Under the pieces are notes generated by a model. That model saw only the letters and a list, made by a program, of their open reading frames with translations, was not told the DNA's origin and did no database searches. A program made the translations under genes and the position numbers. From Phycisphaera mikurensis NBRC 102666 (lineage in GTDB: Bacteria; Planctomycetota; Phycisphaerae; Phycisphaerales; SM1A02): 60,999 bases of DNA. The stretch spans positions 1 through 60,999 of the forward strand of contig CAMDUB010000011.1 in NCBI GenBank assembly GCA_945878575.1, written 5' to 3'. Shown in pieces: positions 35,392-42,622 of the stretch; position 1 is the first letter of the stretch; each line of letters begins with the position of its first letter.

Positions 35392-35612
35392 AGATGCCTG
35401 AGTTGGTGAACTCGGTTTCCCGTCGAGTTCGCCGTCAGGCGGTTTGGGCATCTCTGAGTTTCCCGTTCAGAGGCGCCCGCGTTGTCTGCTTGCTGGTCGG
35501 TTTCCCGTCGACCGTCAAGCGGTTTGTCTTGCAGGTCGGTTTCCCGTCGACCTTCAAGACTGTTGTTCTGGCGGCCGGTTTCCCGTCGGCTCTCAGAACT
35601 GTTCCCGTCATA
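35352..35612 (-). ncRNA. Multi-hairpin small RNA, copy 1 (CsrB/Rsm-like)
   Basis: Read 5' to 3' on the minus strand, five hairpins with different stems share the loop ACGGGAAAC. Loop positions are 35578-35586, 35539-35547, 35500-35508, 35458-35466 and 35415-35423, a spacing of 39-43 bases. Stems have 10-13 positions with one to three mismatches; the second, GUCUUGAAGGUCG / CGACCUGCAAGAC, is 12 of 13 paired. A terminator stem-loop follows. GGA in every loop resembles CsrA/RsmE sponge RNAs. A further ACGGGAA lies at the 5' end. The RNA would be about 255 nt. Minus-strand transcription is supported by the terminator and by substitutions relative to copy 2. Confidence 0.85.
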
Positions 35613-35646
35613 GATAAGAACGAAATCGGCGTGCTGCAACCATCAC
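35612..35646 (-). promoter_or_regulatory. Tentative promoter of small RNA copy 1
   Basis: On the minus strand GTGATGGTTG (35646-35637) includes a TTG -35-like core. TATCTA (35617-35612) lies 17 bases after the -35-like TTGCAG. The ten-base block recurs in exact register (376 bp away) upstream of copy 2. The -10 match is only partial. Confidence 0.35.
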
Positions 35647-35727
35647 TGCTCTAAGAAATTTCCTTCATATTTGTTGCGACCCCCCGATTCTGGGCTGTCA
35701 GCGTCATGCGCAACGGGCGTAGCGGCC
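35613..35727. other. Spacer between the two small RNA copies
   Basis: About 115 bases separate copy 1's 5' end from copy 2's terminator. It contains the copy 1 promoter region and no gene. Sequence similarity to the region upstream of copy 2 fades away beyond the GTGATGGTTG block. Confidence 0.5.
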
Positions 35728-35767
35728 TAAAAACGGAGTAGGCCTCGATTCCTCGAGGCCATACTCC
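35728..35767 (-). terminator. Intrinsic terminator of small RNA copy 2
   Basis: On the minus strand GGAGTA-t-GGCCTCG-AGGAAT-CGAGGCC-TACTCC is followed by GTTTTTA. It is nearly identical to the copy 1 terminator but has a fully paired base. Confidence 0.9.
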
Positions 35768-35988
35768 AGATGCCTGCGTTGGTGAGCTCGGTTTCCCGTC
35801 GAGCCCGCCATCAGGCGGTTTGGGCATCTCTGAGTTTCCCGTTCAGAGGCGCCCGCGTTGTCTGCTCGTTGGTCGGTTTCCCGTCGACCATCAAGCGGTT
35901 TGTCTTGCAGGTCGGTTTCCCGTCGACCTTCAAGACTGTTGTTCTGGCGGCCGGTTTCCCATCGGCTGTCAGAACTGTCTCCGTCACC
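35728..35988 (-). ncRNA. Multi-hairpin small RNA, copy 2 (CsrB/Rsm-like)
   Basis: This is a tandem copy of the RNA at 35352-35612, with a constant 376-bp offset. Loops are at 35954-35962 (ATGGGAAAC), 35915-35923, 35876-35884, 35834-35842 and 35791-35799 (ACGGGAAAC). Loop spacings are the same as in copy 1 (39, 39, 42, 43). The last hairpin differs from copy 1 by an A-U to G-C compensatory change (plus-strand 35786/35804 versus 35410/35428) and a U-A to U-G change. GGGA is retained even where the loop has changed. Its own intrinsic terminator follows. Confidence 0.85.
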
Positions 35989-36022
35989 CTTATCAACGGA
36001 AACTACGGGTCTCAACCATCAC
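35988..36022 (-). promoter_or_regulatory. Tentative promoter of small RNA copy 2
   Basis: The block GTGATGGTTG (minus strand, 36022-36013) is the same as upstream of copy 1, at the same distance from the first hairpin. TTGAGA could be the -35; TGATAA/GATAAG lies 14-15 bases on, so the -10 assignment is unsure. Confidence 0.3.
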
Positions 36023-36232
36023 AGTTCTTCAATATTTCTGCAAATTGCTTTGCTGACGTAAAAAAGGCGGCTTTGGGGCGTCCCTGAGCCCCCCACAGGT
36101 ACCGTCGCTGAGCGTGTCACCCTCCCACCCCGCCTTTGCTGCCACGCGTGCCGGGATCAAGCGAACCAGCATCGTGGTGACACACGACACCGAGCGGCTT
36201 GATAACGGCGAGAATAAGTAGTCTCTGTGGGC
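36023..36232. other. Intergenic region upstream of the AMP nucleosidase gene
   Basis: About 210 bases hold an A-run near 36060 followed by a GGGGCGTCCCTGAGCCCC inverted repeat (about 36076-36094). I see no coding frame. It probably holds promoters for the plus-strand gene and, on the minus strand, for the second small RNA. Confidence 0.35.
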
Positions 36233-37003
36233 ATGAAGGACAAGGCCGAGATTGTCAGGGACTGGCTGCCGCGCTACACGGGTCGCAAACTGGAGGACTT
36301 TGGCCAGTACGTCCTGCTTGTCAACTTTGCCAACTACGTGGAGTTGTTTGCAGAGCGCTTCGGTGTAGAGGTGTGCGGGCGTGATCGCCCCATGCTGACG
36401 GCGACCGCGGAAAACATCACCATCCTGAGTTTCGGTATGGGCTCCGCTATGGCTGCCACCACCATGGATCTGCTCTCGGCCATCGCTCCGAAGGCGGTGC
36501 TGTTCTTAGGCAAGTGCGGCGGCCTGAAGAAGACCAAGGTCGGCGACTTTGTTCTGCCGATCGCCGCCATTCGTGGCGAAGGAACCAGCGACGAATACAT
36601 GCCACCGGAAGTACCCGCATTGCCAAGCTTCCGACTGCAGCGCGCGGTGAGTGCTTCCATCATCAAGCACAACCGTGATTACTTCACTGGCACCGTCTAC
36701 ACCACCAACCGCCGTGTGTGGGAACATGACGTACGTTTCCGCGAGAAACTCCTCTTGATGAAAGCGGAGGGCATCGACATGGAAACGGCCACCATCTTCT
36801 TGGTGGGCTTTGCGAACGGTATTCCTAAGGGTGCGCTGCTACTGGTGTCTGACAACCCCATGACCCCGGAGGGCGTGAAGACCAGCGAGAGCGATCGTGA
36901 GGTCACGGATCGATTCGTGCAGTTGCATCTGGACATCGGCCTTGACGCGCTGCGCGATCTGCGCGACAAGGGCGAGAGCGTCAAGCATTTGCGCTTTGAG
37001 TGA
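36233..37003 (+). CDS. amn: AMP nucleosidase (short bacteroidete/planctomycete type)
   Basis: The 256-residue protein belongs to the PNP/UDP phosphorylase-like nucleoside phosphorylase superfamily. It has 'ENITILSFGMGSAMAATTMD', 'KAVLFLGKCGGLKKTKVGDF', 'VLPIAAIRGEGTSDEYMPPE' and 'EGIDMETATIFLVGFANG' (the Met-Glu-x-Ala/Glu nucleoside-binding segment), then 'LLLVSDNPM'. This matches the short form of AMP nucleosidase, which splits AMP to adenine and ribose 5-phosphate. An in-frame GTG at 36227 is an alternative start. The gene is isolated, with a hairpin after it. Confidence 0.85.
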   Translation: MKDKAEIVRDWLPRYTGRKLEDFGQYVLLVNFANYVELFAERFGVEVCGRDRPMLTATAENITILSFGMGSAMAATTMDLLSAIAPKAVLFLGKCGGLKKTKVGDFVLPIAAIRGEGTSDEYMPPEVPALPSFRLQRAVSASIIKHNRDYFTGTVYTTNRRVWEHDVRFREKLLLMKAEGIDMETATIFLVGFANGIPKGALLLVSDNPMTPEGVKTSESDREVTDRFVQLHLDIGLDALRDLRDKGESVKHLRFE

Positions 37004-37303
37004 AAAGCCCGCGGATCGATCACGGTCGATTCGGAAGCGCGCACGGCGGGGTGCTTCGCGCATCGGCTGCTATGCAAACACAACCCCCTGAAGCGCACGA
37101 GGCACTTCAGGGGGAGTTCATTTCCACGGCGTCCCCACACATGGAAGAGAATGTTGATTCGGCCAACCCGCGTCCCCGGGAGTTGTCCATCTCACACATC
37201 ACCATGCCTTCACGCGCCTGTAAATCAAATAGTTTGCGGCAAATTATGAAATTAAATCCGCTATGGATACAGATAATCAGTATTTGTTTGAATCAGGCAG
37301 CCA
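37004..37303. other. Intergenic region between convergent genes
   Basis: About 300 bases contain the inverted repeat listed at 37084-37114 and an AT-rich section at about 37215-37290. No frame that I can support is present. Confidence 0.4.
37084..37114. terminator. Hairpin between convergent genes, probable terminator
   Basis: CCCCCTGAAG (37084-37093) pairs perfectly with CTTCAGGGGG (37105-37114). On the minus strand it is followed by TTGTGTTTG, on the plus strand by AGTTCATTT. The T-runs are weak, but the place between convergent genes fits a terminator. Confidence 0.6.
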
Positions 37304-37759
37304 TCACCGGCCCGCTGGGGTCGATTGGGAGCCCGCAGCGCTCGGCTGATAGGCAATCCGTGTGAAGCCCGCATCCCGGCATGCCTGCAATGCGGACGCT
37401 GCGCCCTCAACAGTGACGTCATCCGCAACCCGCACCACCACCCCGGGCTCCTTGGGAAGCGGACGAATGGCATCGCGGAGGGCATCGCGCCCGGCAAAGG
37501 TCCGTGTTCCGACGCGGTAGGTCGTGCTGCCGTTGGGCATGGTCACGTCCACCACTTGCGGCGTGAATCCTCCGGTGTCGCCGGCCATGGCGCGTCCGCT
37601 GCCAAGGGTGGCAGCAAGTTCCCGTTCCTCTGCCTCCATGCTTCCGGCAAGCAGGAAGTACATGAGTAAGAACAGGATCACATCAATCAGCGCGATCAGT
37701 GGAAGGCGCATCTCTGAGAGTTCCAGCAGTCCGGTGCGGCGGCGTGAGGTCATCCGCAT
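37304..37759 (-). CDS. ExbD/TolR-family protein (second of two)
   Basis: The 151-residue protein has a single N-terminal transmembrane helix with the ExbD-type motif 'MRLPLIALIDVILFLLMYFL', in which Asp in 'LIDVI' is the proton-pathway residue. A periplasmic domain follows, with 'EPGVVVRVADDVTVEGAASA'. It would function with the ExbB-like protein encoded two genes upstream, energising outer-membrane or secretion processes. Its start codon shares a base with the stop of the preceding exbD-like gene. Confidence 0.88.
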   Translation of the reverse strand: MRMTSRRRTGLLELSEMRLPLIALIDVILFLLMYFLLAGSMEAEERELAATLGSGRAMAGDTGGFTPQVVDVTMPNGSTTYRVGTRTFAGRDALRDAIRPLPKEPGVVVRVADDVTVEGAASALQACRDAGFTRIAYQPSAAGSQSTPAGR

Positions 37760-38175
37760 CAGGAACCCTCCGGCGCAACAGCCAGCGACCAGTTGGCGAT
37801 CTTTGCTTTCGCCAATCGTTCTGCGAGGCGATTGAGTGACGCAGCACCTGCCGCGCGATCGGCGCGCACCACAATTCCACTGTGTCGCGTTCCGGTGCTG
37901 CCTTGCGCAGCGCCGATTCGTGTGGTAAGCGCGTCCAGTGAAATGCTCTCGCCAAGAATGGAATAGTTTCCGGCGCGGTCGACATCAATCACCAACTTGG
38001 CGGAAGCAGATTCGCTTGGTGGCGCCGCGCCCTCTTGGTGAGGCAGGTCTACGGGTCGCAACTCGCTGGTTGCAAACTGTGATGACAGCATGAAGAAGAT
38101 GATGAGCAGCAGGATCACATCGATCATCGGTGTGAGATCAAACGATGCATCGGATCCGTCTGCGCCGCCGGCCAT
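37759..38175 (-). CDS. ExbD/TolR-family protein (first of two)
   Basis: The 138-residue protein begins MAGGADGSDASFDLTPMIDV, the classical ExbD/TolR pattern with the critical Asp (Asp19) in 'LTPMIDVILLLIIFFMLSSQ'. A short periplasmic domain follows. The gene starts immediately at the end of the exbB-like gene and ends at the start of the second exbD-like gene, so the three form one transcript. Confidence 0.92.
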   Translation of the reverse strand: MAGGADGSDASFDLTPMIDVILLLIIFFMLSSQFATSELRPVDLPHQEGAAPPSESASAKLVIDVDRAGNYSILGESISLDALTTRIGAAQGSTGTRHSGIVVRADRAAGAASLNRLAERLAKAKIANWSLAVAPEGS

Positions 38176-38969
38176 CAGGTGCCCTGTGCCGGCGAATTTC
38201 GCGGCGCTGGCGCGCCTGGCGGAGTGCCGGCGCCTGGGTTTACTGCCGCTGGACGTGGAGTTTGCGCACGCGCGGCCGAAAGTGCAGCCGCCAGTTCCTC
38301 GGCCATGGGTTCAAGATCATCCGCGGCCACGTCAGTGGCGAGTCGGTCAATGCGTTGACGAAAGAGTGCAAACGCCACCGTGCACGGCACTGCTACCACC
38401 AGTCCCTGCGCGGTATTCACAAGTGCCAGCGACATGAACCTCGCCAATTCAGTGGAGCGCGCTGCACCCTGCAATGAGCCAATGGCATTGAAGGCGCCGA
38501 TCATTCCGATCACGGTCCCCAGGAGTCCAAGCATGGGTCCCACGGCTGCTAACACGCCAAGGCCGTTGTTAAGGCGATGCAGTTGCGCAGTGGCTACTTG
38601 GCCTGCTTCTTCAACCGCAGAGCGAGCTTCGAAGGCGCCCATCGGATTGCCAGTGCAGCGTCGAATGGCGCTCGCCATCACGACCGAAACAAATGAATGG
38701 GACGAGTCGCTGGTGCACGCACGCGTGGCCCCGGCAACATCGCCAGCACGGAGCGCAGTTGAAATGGCAGTCACGACAGCCGGCGGTGCCAGCTGCCCAC
38801 GACGCAGCGAAAGCAAGTTGCGAACAATGAGCGCCAGTGCCAGCACTGACAATGCGATGAGCACGTAGCCAAGTGCGCCGCCCGCGCGGACGTACTCAAA
38901 CAAACTCATCGACGTGCCTTCTTCGGCGAGCGTTACAGACAACGGCATGAGCACACTGGTTGCAGTCAT
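38175..38969 (-). CDS. MotA/TolQ/ExbB proton channel family protein
   Basis: The 264-residue protein has a first membrane helix ('LGYVLIALSVLALALIVRNL'), a cytoplasmic loop with 'AFEARSAVEEAGQVATAQL', and the paired C-terminal helices with 'LGVLAAVGPMLGLLGTVIGM' and 'ARFMSLALVNTAQGLVVAVP', the conserved ExbB/TolQ ring helices. The C-terminal 60 residues are a Pro/Ala-rich tail. An ATG at 38969 is preferred to a TTG at 38999. Confidence 0.92.
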   Translation of the reverse strand: MTATSVLMPLSVTLAEEGTSMSLFEYVRAGGALGYVLIALSVLALALIVRNLLSLRRGQLAPPAVVTAISTALRAGDVAGATRACTSDSSHSFVSVVMASAIRRCTGNPMGAFEARSAVEEAGQVATAQLHRLNNGLGVLAAVGPMLGLLGTVIGMIGAFNAIGSLQGAARSTELARFMSLALVNTAQGLVVAVPCTVAFALFRQRIDRLATDVAADDLEPMAEELAAALSAARAQTPRPAAVNPGAGTPPGAPAPRNSPAQGT

Positions 38970-39000
38970 TGGAGACGCAGGGTAGTCGCGCGCTGACAAG

Positions 39001-39035
39001 AAAGCCGCCCCGACGGGTGAGCCCGTCGGGGCGGC
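39001..39035 (-). terminator. Intrinsic terminator of the secreted protease gene
   Basis: GCCGCCCCGACGGG (39004-39017) pairs perfectly with CCCGTCGGGGCGGC (39022-39035) around TGAG. On the minus strand it is followed by TTTCTTGT and comes just after the protease stop codon. Confidence 0.9.
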
Positions 39036-39069
39036 AGGAGATCAATCGATCAGAAATACAACTCAACCG

Positions 39070-41316
39070 TTAGGGGCAGGGGCCCCATGAGCCAAGGATC
39101 ACGGCAATATCAGCACCATTGGTCGTGCCGTCATTGTTGAGGTCGCTGGTGACCGCTCCGCCCCAACCACCCAAGACGATGGCCAAGTCGCCACCGTCAA
39201 CAAACCCGTTGCCGGTGATATCGGCTGGGCAGCTGACCGCAGAAGACAGCGTCAGTGTTGCAGTGCCAGAGGTTCCGGCTGCTCCGCTACCAACGCGCAC
39301 GTACCAGATGCTGCCACCAGTCGCCAACCACTCCGCCTTGCTGGTGCCGCTGGCGCACGTTGCGGAGTTGTCGCTGCAGGCAACCACTGCGGTGGTTGAT
39401 CCTGGGCACGCATCGCCGGCATAGACGGCAATCCGCGTGTCAAAAGATGCAGCGTTGCAGGTGCTGGCGGTCATGCGGCCAGTGATCGGTGCCGTGAAGC
39501 GGTACCAGAGGTCCTTGGTGATGGTGACACCGGAGCCCTCATCGCATGATGCGGGTAGTGCCGGAGCAGCATTGGTTGCCAAGGTGTTGGTGAATGGAAA
39601 TGCACCTGCTCCAACCGCGGTGGCGGTGGCGCAGGCGTCGTTCGCCGGTGCAGGCGTCGACGTACTGAACGTGAACGAATACTCGTTACGAGTATCGGTG
39701 GCCAGGAACACGCGCATGTACACGGTGTTTCCAGCGCTTGGATTCACAAAGGTGAAAGACTCGTTGTTGGTATTACCAGCGCGGCTGAGTGCAATCGCGC
39801 CGCCGCACGCGGTGAACAGCTCGACATCCACGTCGCCGTTCGCATGCGTGAAGGTCATGTTCATGGTCAGTGTTGCGCCAGAAGCAATCGGCAATGCGTA
39901 CCAATCTTCGTTGAGTCGCTTGACCACCAAGGTGTTGTAGGTGCCAGGCAGAACCGCCTTGGCATTGGCGCAGGAGTTGTTGGGCTCTTGCGTGTCATCG
40001 GTGCCTGCAGCAAGCCGGGTGGCGAAGTTGCTGCTCGCCGTATTCACCGCCAAGTCCCAACGGCCGTAACCGTCATCGGCCGCGGTGTTTGAGCACCCGC
40101 TACCACCGCAGGTGAGCACACCGAACATCTTGTGGTCGCTGTTAGTAAAGATGGCAGAACCCGATGAGCCGACCTCAGTGATTCCTTGATTCCACGAAAG
40201 CGAGTTCCAGTTGCCGGAGGGTGATCCGCAAGGGAATGCCCCCGAGTTCTTGACGCCAAAGGAAATCGCCTGCGGTGTTCCATTCGGGTGGTGAATGCCG
40301 GTGCAGGCAGAGTTCACCGCTGGGTTTGTATTCGACCAACCATCCCAGTAGCAGCCCGCTGGAAGGGCGCCCCTCACCAGAAGCAGCGTGCAATCGCTTG
40401 CAAAGTACGTTGCTGACAAATCTGAACCAGAGACCAATGTTCCCGGGGAGTTTGTGCCCGTGCAGGGTGATCGATTGAAGAAGTAGAACACGCAACTGTT
40501 CGCTTCAGCGGTTGTGCTAATGCAGTGGTTAGCGGTGGCGAGATAGGGGGTCTCATCAGCGGCCGTGGTAGCCACTAGCTGTCCCGAACATGTGTAACTA
40601 GCGCCACCGCTTGTGAACGCCATGAGGGTAGCGGCGTTCGATTCATTCAGCCACGCTGCGTAGCACGCTGGATTGAGCGAGCAGGTACCGCCGTTTGAAA
40701 TGTCGCTGAAGACCGGGATGTACCCGTAGGAGTAGCCGACTGCGTCAAAGGGAAGTTGCTTGGCGGATTGACCGGCGGGAATGAACCATTCGATTTGCCC
40801 GCGGGAAGTTGGAGAGAAGGGGCCATAGGCCTCGCCTGTTCCAAAGTCGCCCTTGCCTTCAAGAATGCCAGTCATCATCTGCTCCAAGTCTGGGCAAGTG
40901 ATGGCGAGTTCTTGACCGACTGGCAAGTTGAGTCCACTGACGTGGATACGGGAGTTGAGCGAACCGATGGCGTCGATACCGACGCGCCACAGGCGTCCGC
41001 CGGCAACGTCCATCCATTGTCCGTCTTCGAGGGAGAGGTTCACGCCGCGTTCAACGCCGAAGCGGAACGGCGCGGGCTGCACGGTGGCTTGATCTTCGGC
41101 CATCAGTGCGCCGTGGTCCATGGCGTCGAGGGTGATCATTGGCACTGGCACAAACCATGTTCCGAATCGTTCCGAGAGCGTGGCTGGCTGGGGCTTGTCG
41201 ACCGCCGGTGTGGGCAGCGGACCGTGACCGTTTGGGCCGGTGTCGACTTCAGCGAAGACGGACGCAGTGAGGCTGGCGACAACAACGAATCCGACGGTTC
41301 GTGGGTTGATGTTCAA
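39070..41316 (-). CDS. Secreted trypsin-like serine endopeptidase with dockerin-like end
   Basis: The 748-residue protein has a signal peptide (to about residue 22, VFA) and an N-terminal propeptide region. The chymotrypsin-fold domain resembles lysyl endopeptidases: catalytic His in 'PYLATANHCISTTAEANSC', Asp in 'FASDCTLLLVRG' and Ser in 'ITEVGSSGSAIFTNSDHKM'. Cysteines are numerous. A PPC-like bacterial pre-peptidase domain follows ('GTYNTLVVKRLNEDWYALPI'), then a second beta domain ('ITKDLWYRFTAPITGRMTAS'). It ends in two dockerin-like loops ('ADITGNGFVDGGDLAIVLG', 'DLNNDGTTNGADIAVILGSW'). It digests external protein. Confidence 0.9.
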   Translation of the reverse strand: MNINPRTVGFVVVASLTASVFAEVDTGPNGHGPLPTPAVDKPQPATLSERFGTWFVPVPMITLDAMDHGALMAEDQATVQPAPFRFGVERGVNLSLEDGQWMDVAGGRLWRVGIDAIGSLNSRIHVSGLNLPVGQELAITCPDLEQMMTGILEGKGDFGTGEAYGPFSPTSRGQIEWFIPAGQSAKQLPFDAVGYSYGYIPVFSDISNGGTCSLNPACYAAWLNESNAATLMAFTSGGASYTCSGQLVATTAADETPYLATANHCISTTAEANSCVFYFFNRSPCTGTNSPGTLVSGSDLSATYFASDCTLLLVRGALPAGCYWDGWSNTNPAVNSACTGIHHPNGTPQAISFGVKNSGAFPCGSPSGNWNSLSWNQGITEVGSSGSAIFTNSDHKMFGVLTCGGSGCSNTAADDGYGRWDLAVNTASSNFATRLAAGTDDTQEPNNSCANAKAVLPGTYNTLVVKRLNEDWYALPIASGATLTMNMTFTHANGDVDVELFTACGGAIALSRAGNTNNESFTFVNPSAGNTVYMRVFLATDTRNEYSFTFSTSTPAPANDACATATAVGAGAFPFTNTLATNAAPALPASCDEGSGVTITKDLWYRFTAPITGRMTASTCNAASFDTRIAVYAGDACPGSTTAVVACSDNSATCASGTSKAEWLATGGSIWYVRVGSGAAGTSGTATLTLSSAVSCPADITGNGFVDGGDLAIVLGGWGGAVTSDLNNDGTTNGADIAVILGSWGPCP

Positions 41317-41453
41317 GTGTGGCTCTTCAAGTAGGGGACAAGTACGCGCTTTCGGTGAAACGCTCCAAGGAACATAGCCGCAGACTGCGCCGGGGCGATC
41401 ATTGTTCCTAATTCAAGCAAGGATTCACTTCATCACGCTTGTGGTTATCAGAC

Positions 41454-42506
41454 TTATGGAGCCGTTGGGGGTGGATTCGCCGCTGCAGAAGTGGCACTCA
41501 CGTCGCGCGGCGCGGGGCGCTGATTGCGCGCACTGGCGTGGCAGTCCTTGCAGGTGGCTTGGAGCGCCTGCATGTCGGCAGAGAGTCGCGCGGGGTCTCC
41601 GCTCGGCACGGTGTTCAATTGGTCTTCGAGTCGTTGGGCAATGGATTGGCTCTTGGCGAGCAGGTCTCGGAATGATGGTGGTCGGGCGGCGATCTCCGGC
41701 GACGCTGCCAGGAGGCGCAGGTGGTCGGCAAGCGCGGCGGCCTCAGCCACTGGAACGAGGTCGGTGTGATCGGCGGGCACCTTCCAGCCGGCGCGTTCAA
41801 TCGCAACCAGCCGATCGTTGGTGTCATCGATCGCCAGCATGGCCTCTACCAATCCATTGGGTCGTGTGACAGAAGGGAAGTCTGCGGATGCTTGATCAAT
41901 GGTTGCTGCATTCAGCAGCGAAGCGGAAGCGGCGCACGCGTACAAGCCGGTGTAGTTGGGCGCCGTGCCAGAAATCTTCATACGCGCCAGTGCGGCATCG
42001 GTGGTGAGCCAGCCAAGCGAGACCGCGATGGTTCCAGCTGCACCCGCGCTGCGGTGCTTCCCGTGGTGGCAGTGAATGTAGATCGGCTGCGGAAGGTCGC
42101 GCACGGCGCGTACCAGTTGCAACTTGCGCGCATCATCAAAGCCGTCGTAACCAATGGGAAGATGGACGTAGCGGATACCGTTGGCGCTCGCGCGTGTGAG
42201 GTCGGGTGCTGCACCGTCGACCGAGATCACCGTTTGCACTCCCCATGCTTTGAGCGTTGCGAATCCCGCATCACCGGCGGGCACGCTGCCAGACCAGACC
42301 GCCGGTCCGTACGCCACCACATTCAGTAGACCGGGGGCCTCGATCGGAGCACTCATTGCGGTGGTGGGCGGCGGCGTTTGCGCAGGCGTTGTTGGGGCGG
42401 CTGTTGGTGGCAGCGCGGAAGCCCCAGGCATAGTGGTTGACGCCCACACCGTGGTGTAAAGGACGGCGATCCATGACCCGCGCCACAGGAGTGCCTTGAT
42501 GTTCAT
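41454..42506 (-). CDS. Exported protein-tyrosine-phosphatase-like protein with C-terminal CxxCH motif
   Basis: The 350-residue protein has a signal peptide (MNIKALLWRGSWIAVLYTTVW and on) and a Pro/Thr-rich spacer. The PTP-like domain has 'AGFATLKAWGVQTVISVDGA', 'YVHLPIGYDGF' and the P-loop 'PIYIHCHHGKHRSAGAAGTI' (C-x5-R with HCxxGxxRS). The C-terminal third is helical and ends with 'LQALQATCKDCHASAR', where CKDCH is a c-type heme-attachment motif, as in cytochrome c' -like proteins. Pairing a phosphatase with a heme domain is unusual. Starts at 42515 and 42533 are also possible. Confidence 0.82.
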   Translation of the reverse strand: MNIKALLWRGSWIAVLYTTVWASTTMPGASALPPTAAPTTPAQTPPPTTAMSAPIEAPGLLNVVAYGPAVWSGSVPAGDAGFATLKAWGVQTVISVDGAAPDLTRASANGIRYVHLPIGYDGFDDARKLQLVRAVRDLPQPIYIHCHHGKHRSAGAAGTIAVSLGWLTTDAALARMKISGTAPNYTGLYACAASASLLNAATIDQASADFPSVTRPNGLVEAMLAIDDTNDRLVAIERAGWKVPADHTDLVPVAEAAALADHLRLLAASPEIAARPPSFRDLLAKSQSIAQRLEDQLNTVPSGDPARLSADMQALQATCKDCHASARNQRPAPRDVSATSAAANPPPTAP

Positions 42507-42622
42507 TTGTGCCATCTTATGGATACATTCCAAGGCGATTTATTCCCTAAGGAAAGTCGCGAGACAGTTACCTTTGCTTTGCTTTCCTCCGCACCCTTGC
42601 CCGCGTCTATCTTGGTTTCTTC

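Noticed and set aside
35352-35988. A CRISPR-like array, since a short motif repeats every 39-43 bases
   Set aside because: The repeated part is only nine bases, the flanks pair with each other, the 'spacers' are the same in both copies, and no cas genes are present.
35130-36015. Open frames on the minus strand in the hairpin arrays that translate to repeated RRET / GKPT peptides
   Set aside because: The repeats in the peptides come from the invariant loop. Loop spacings (39, 39, 42, 43) are not all multiples of three, stem changes are compensatory, and a terminator closes each block. RNA is the better reading.
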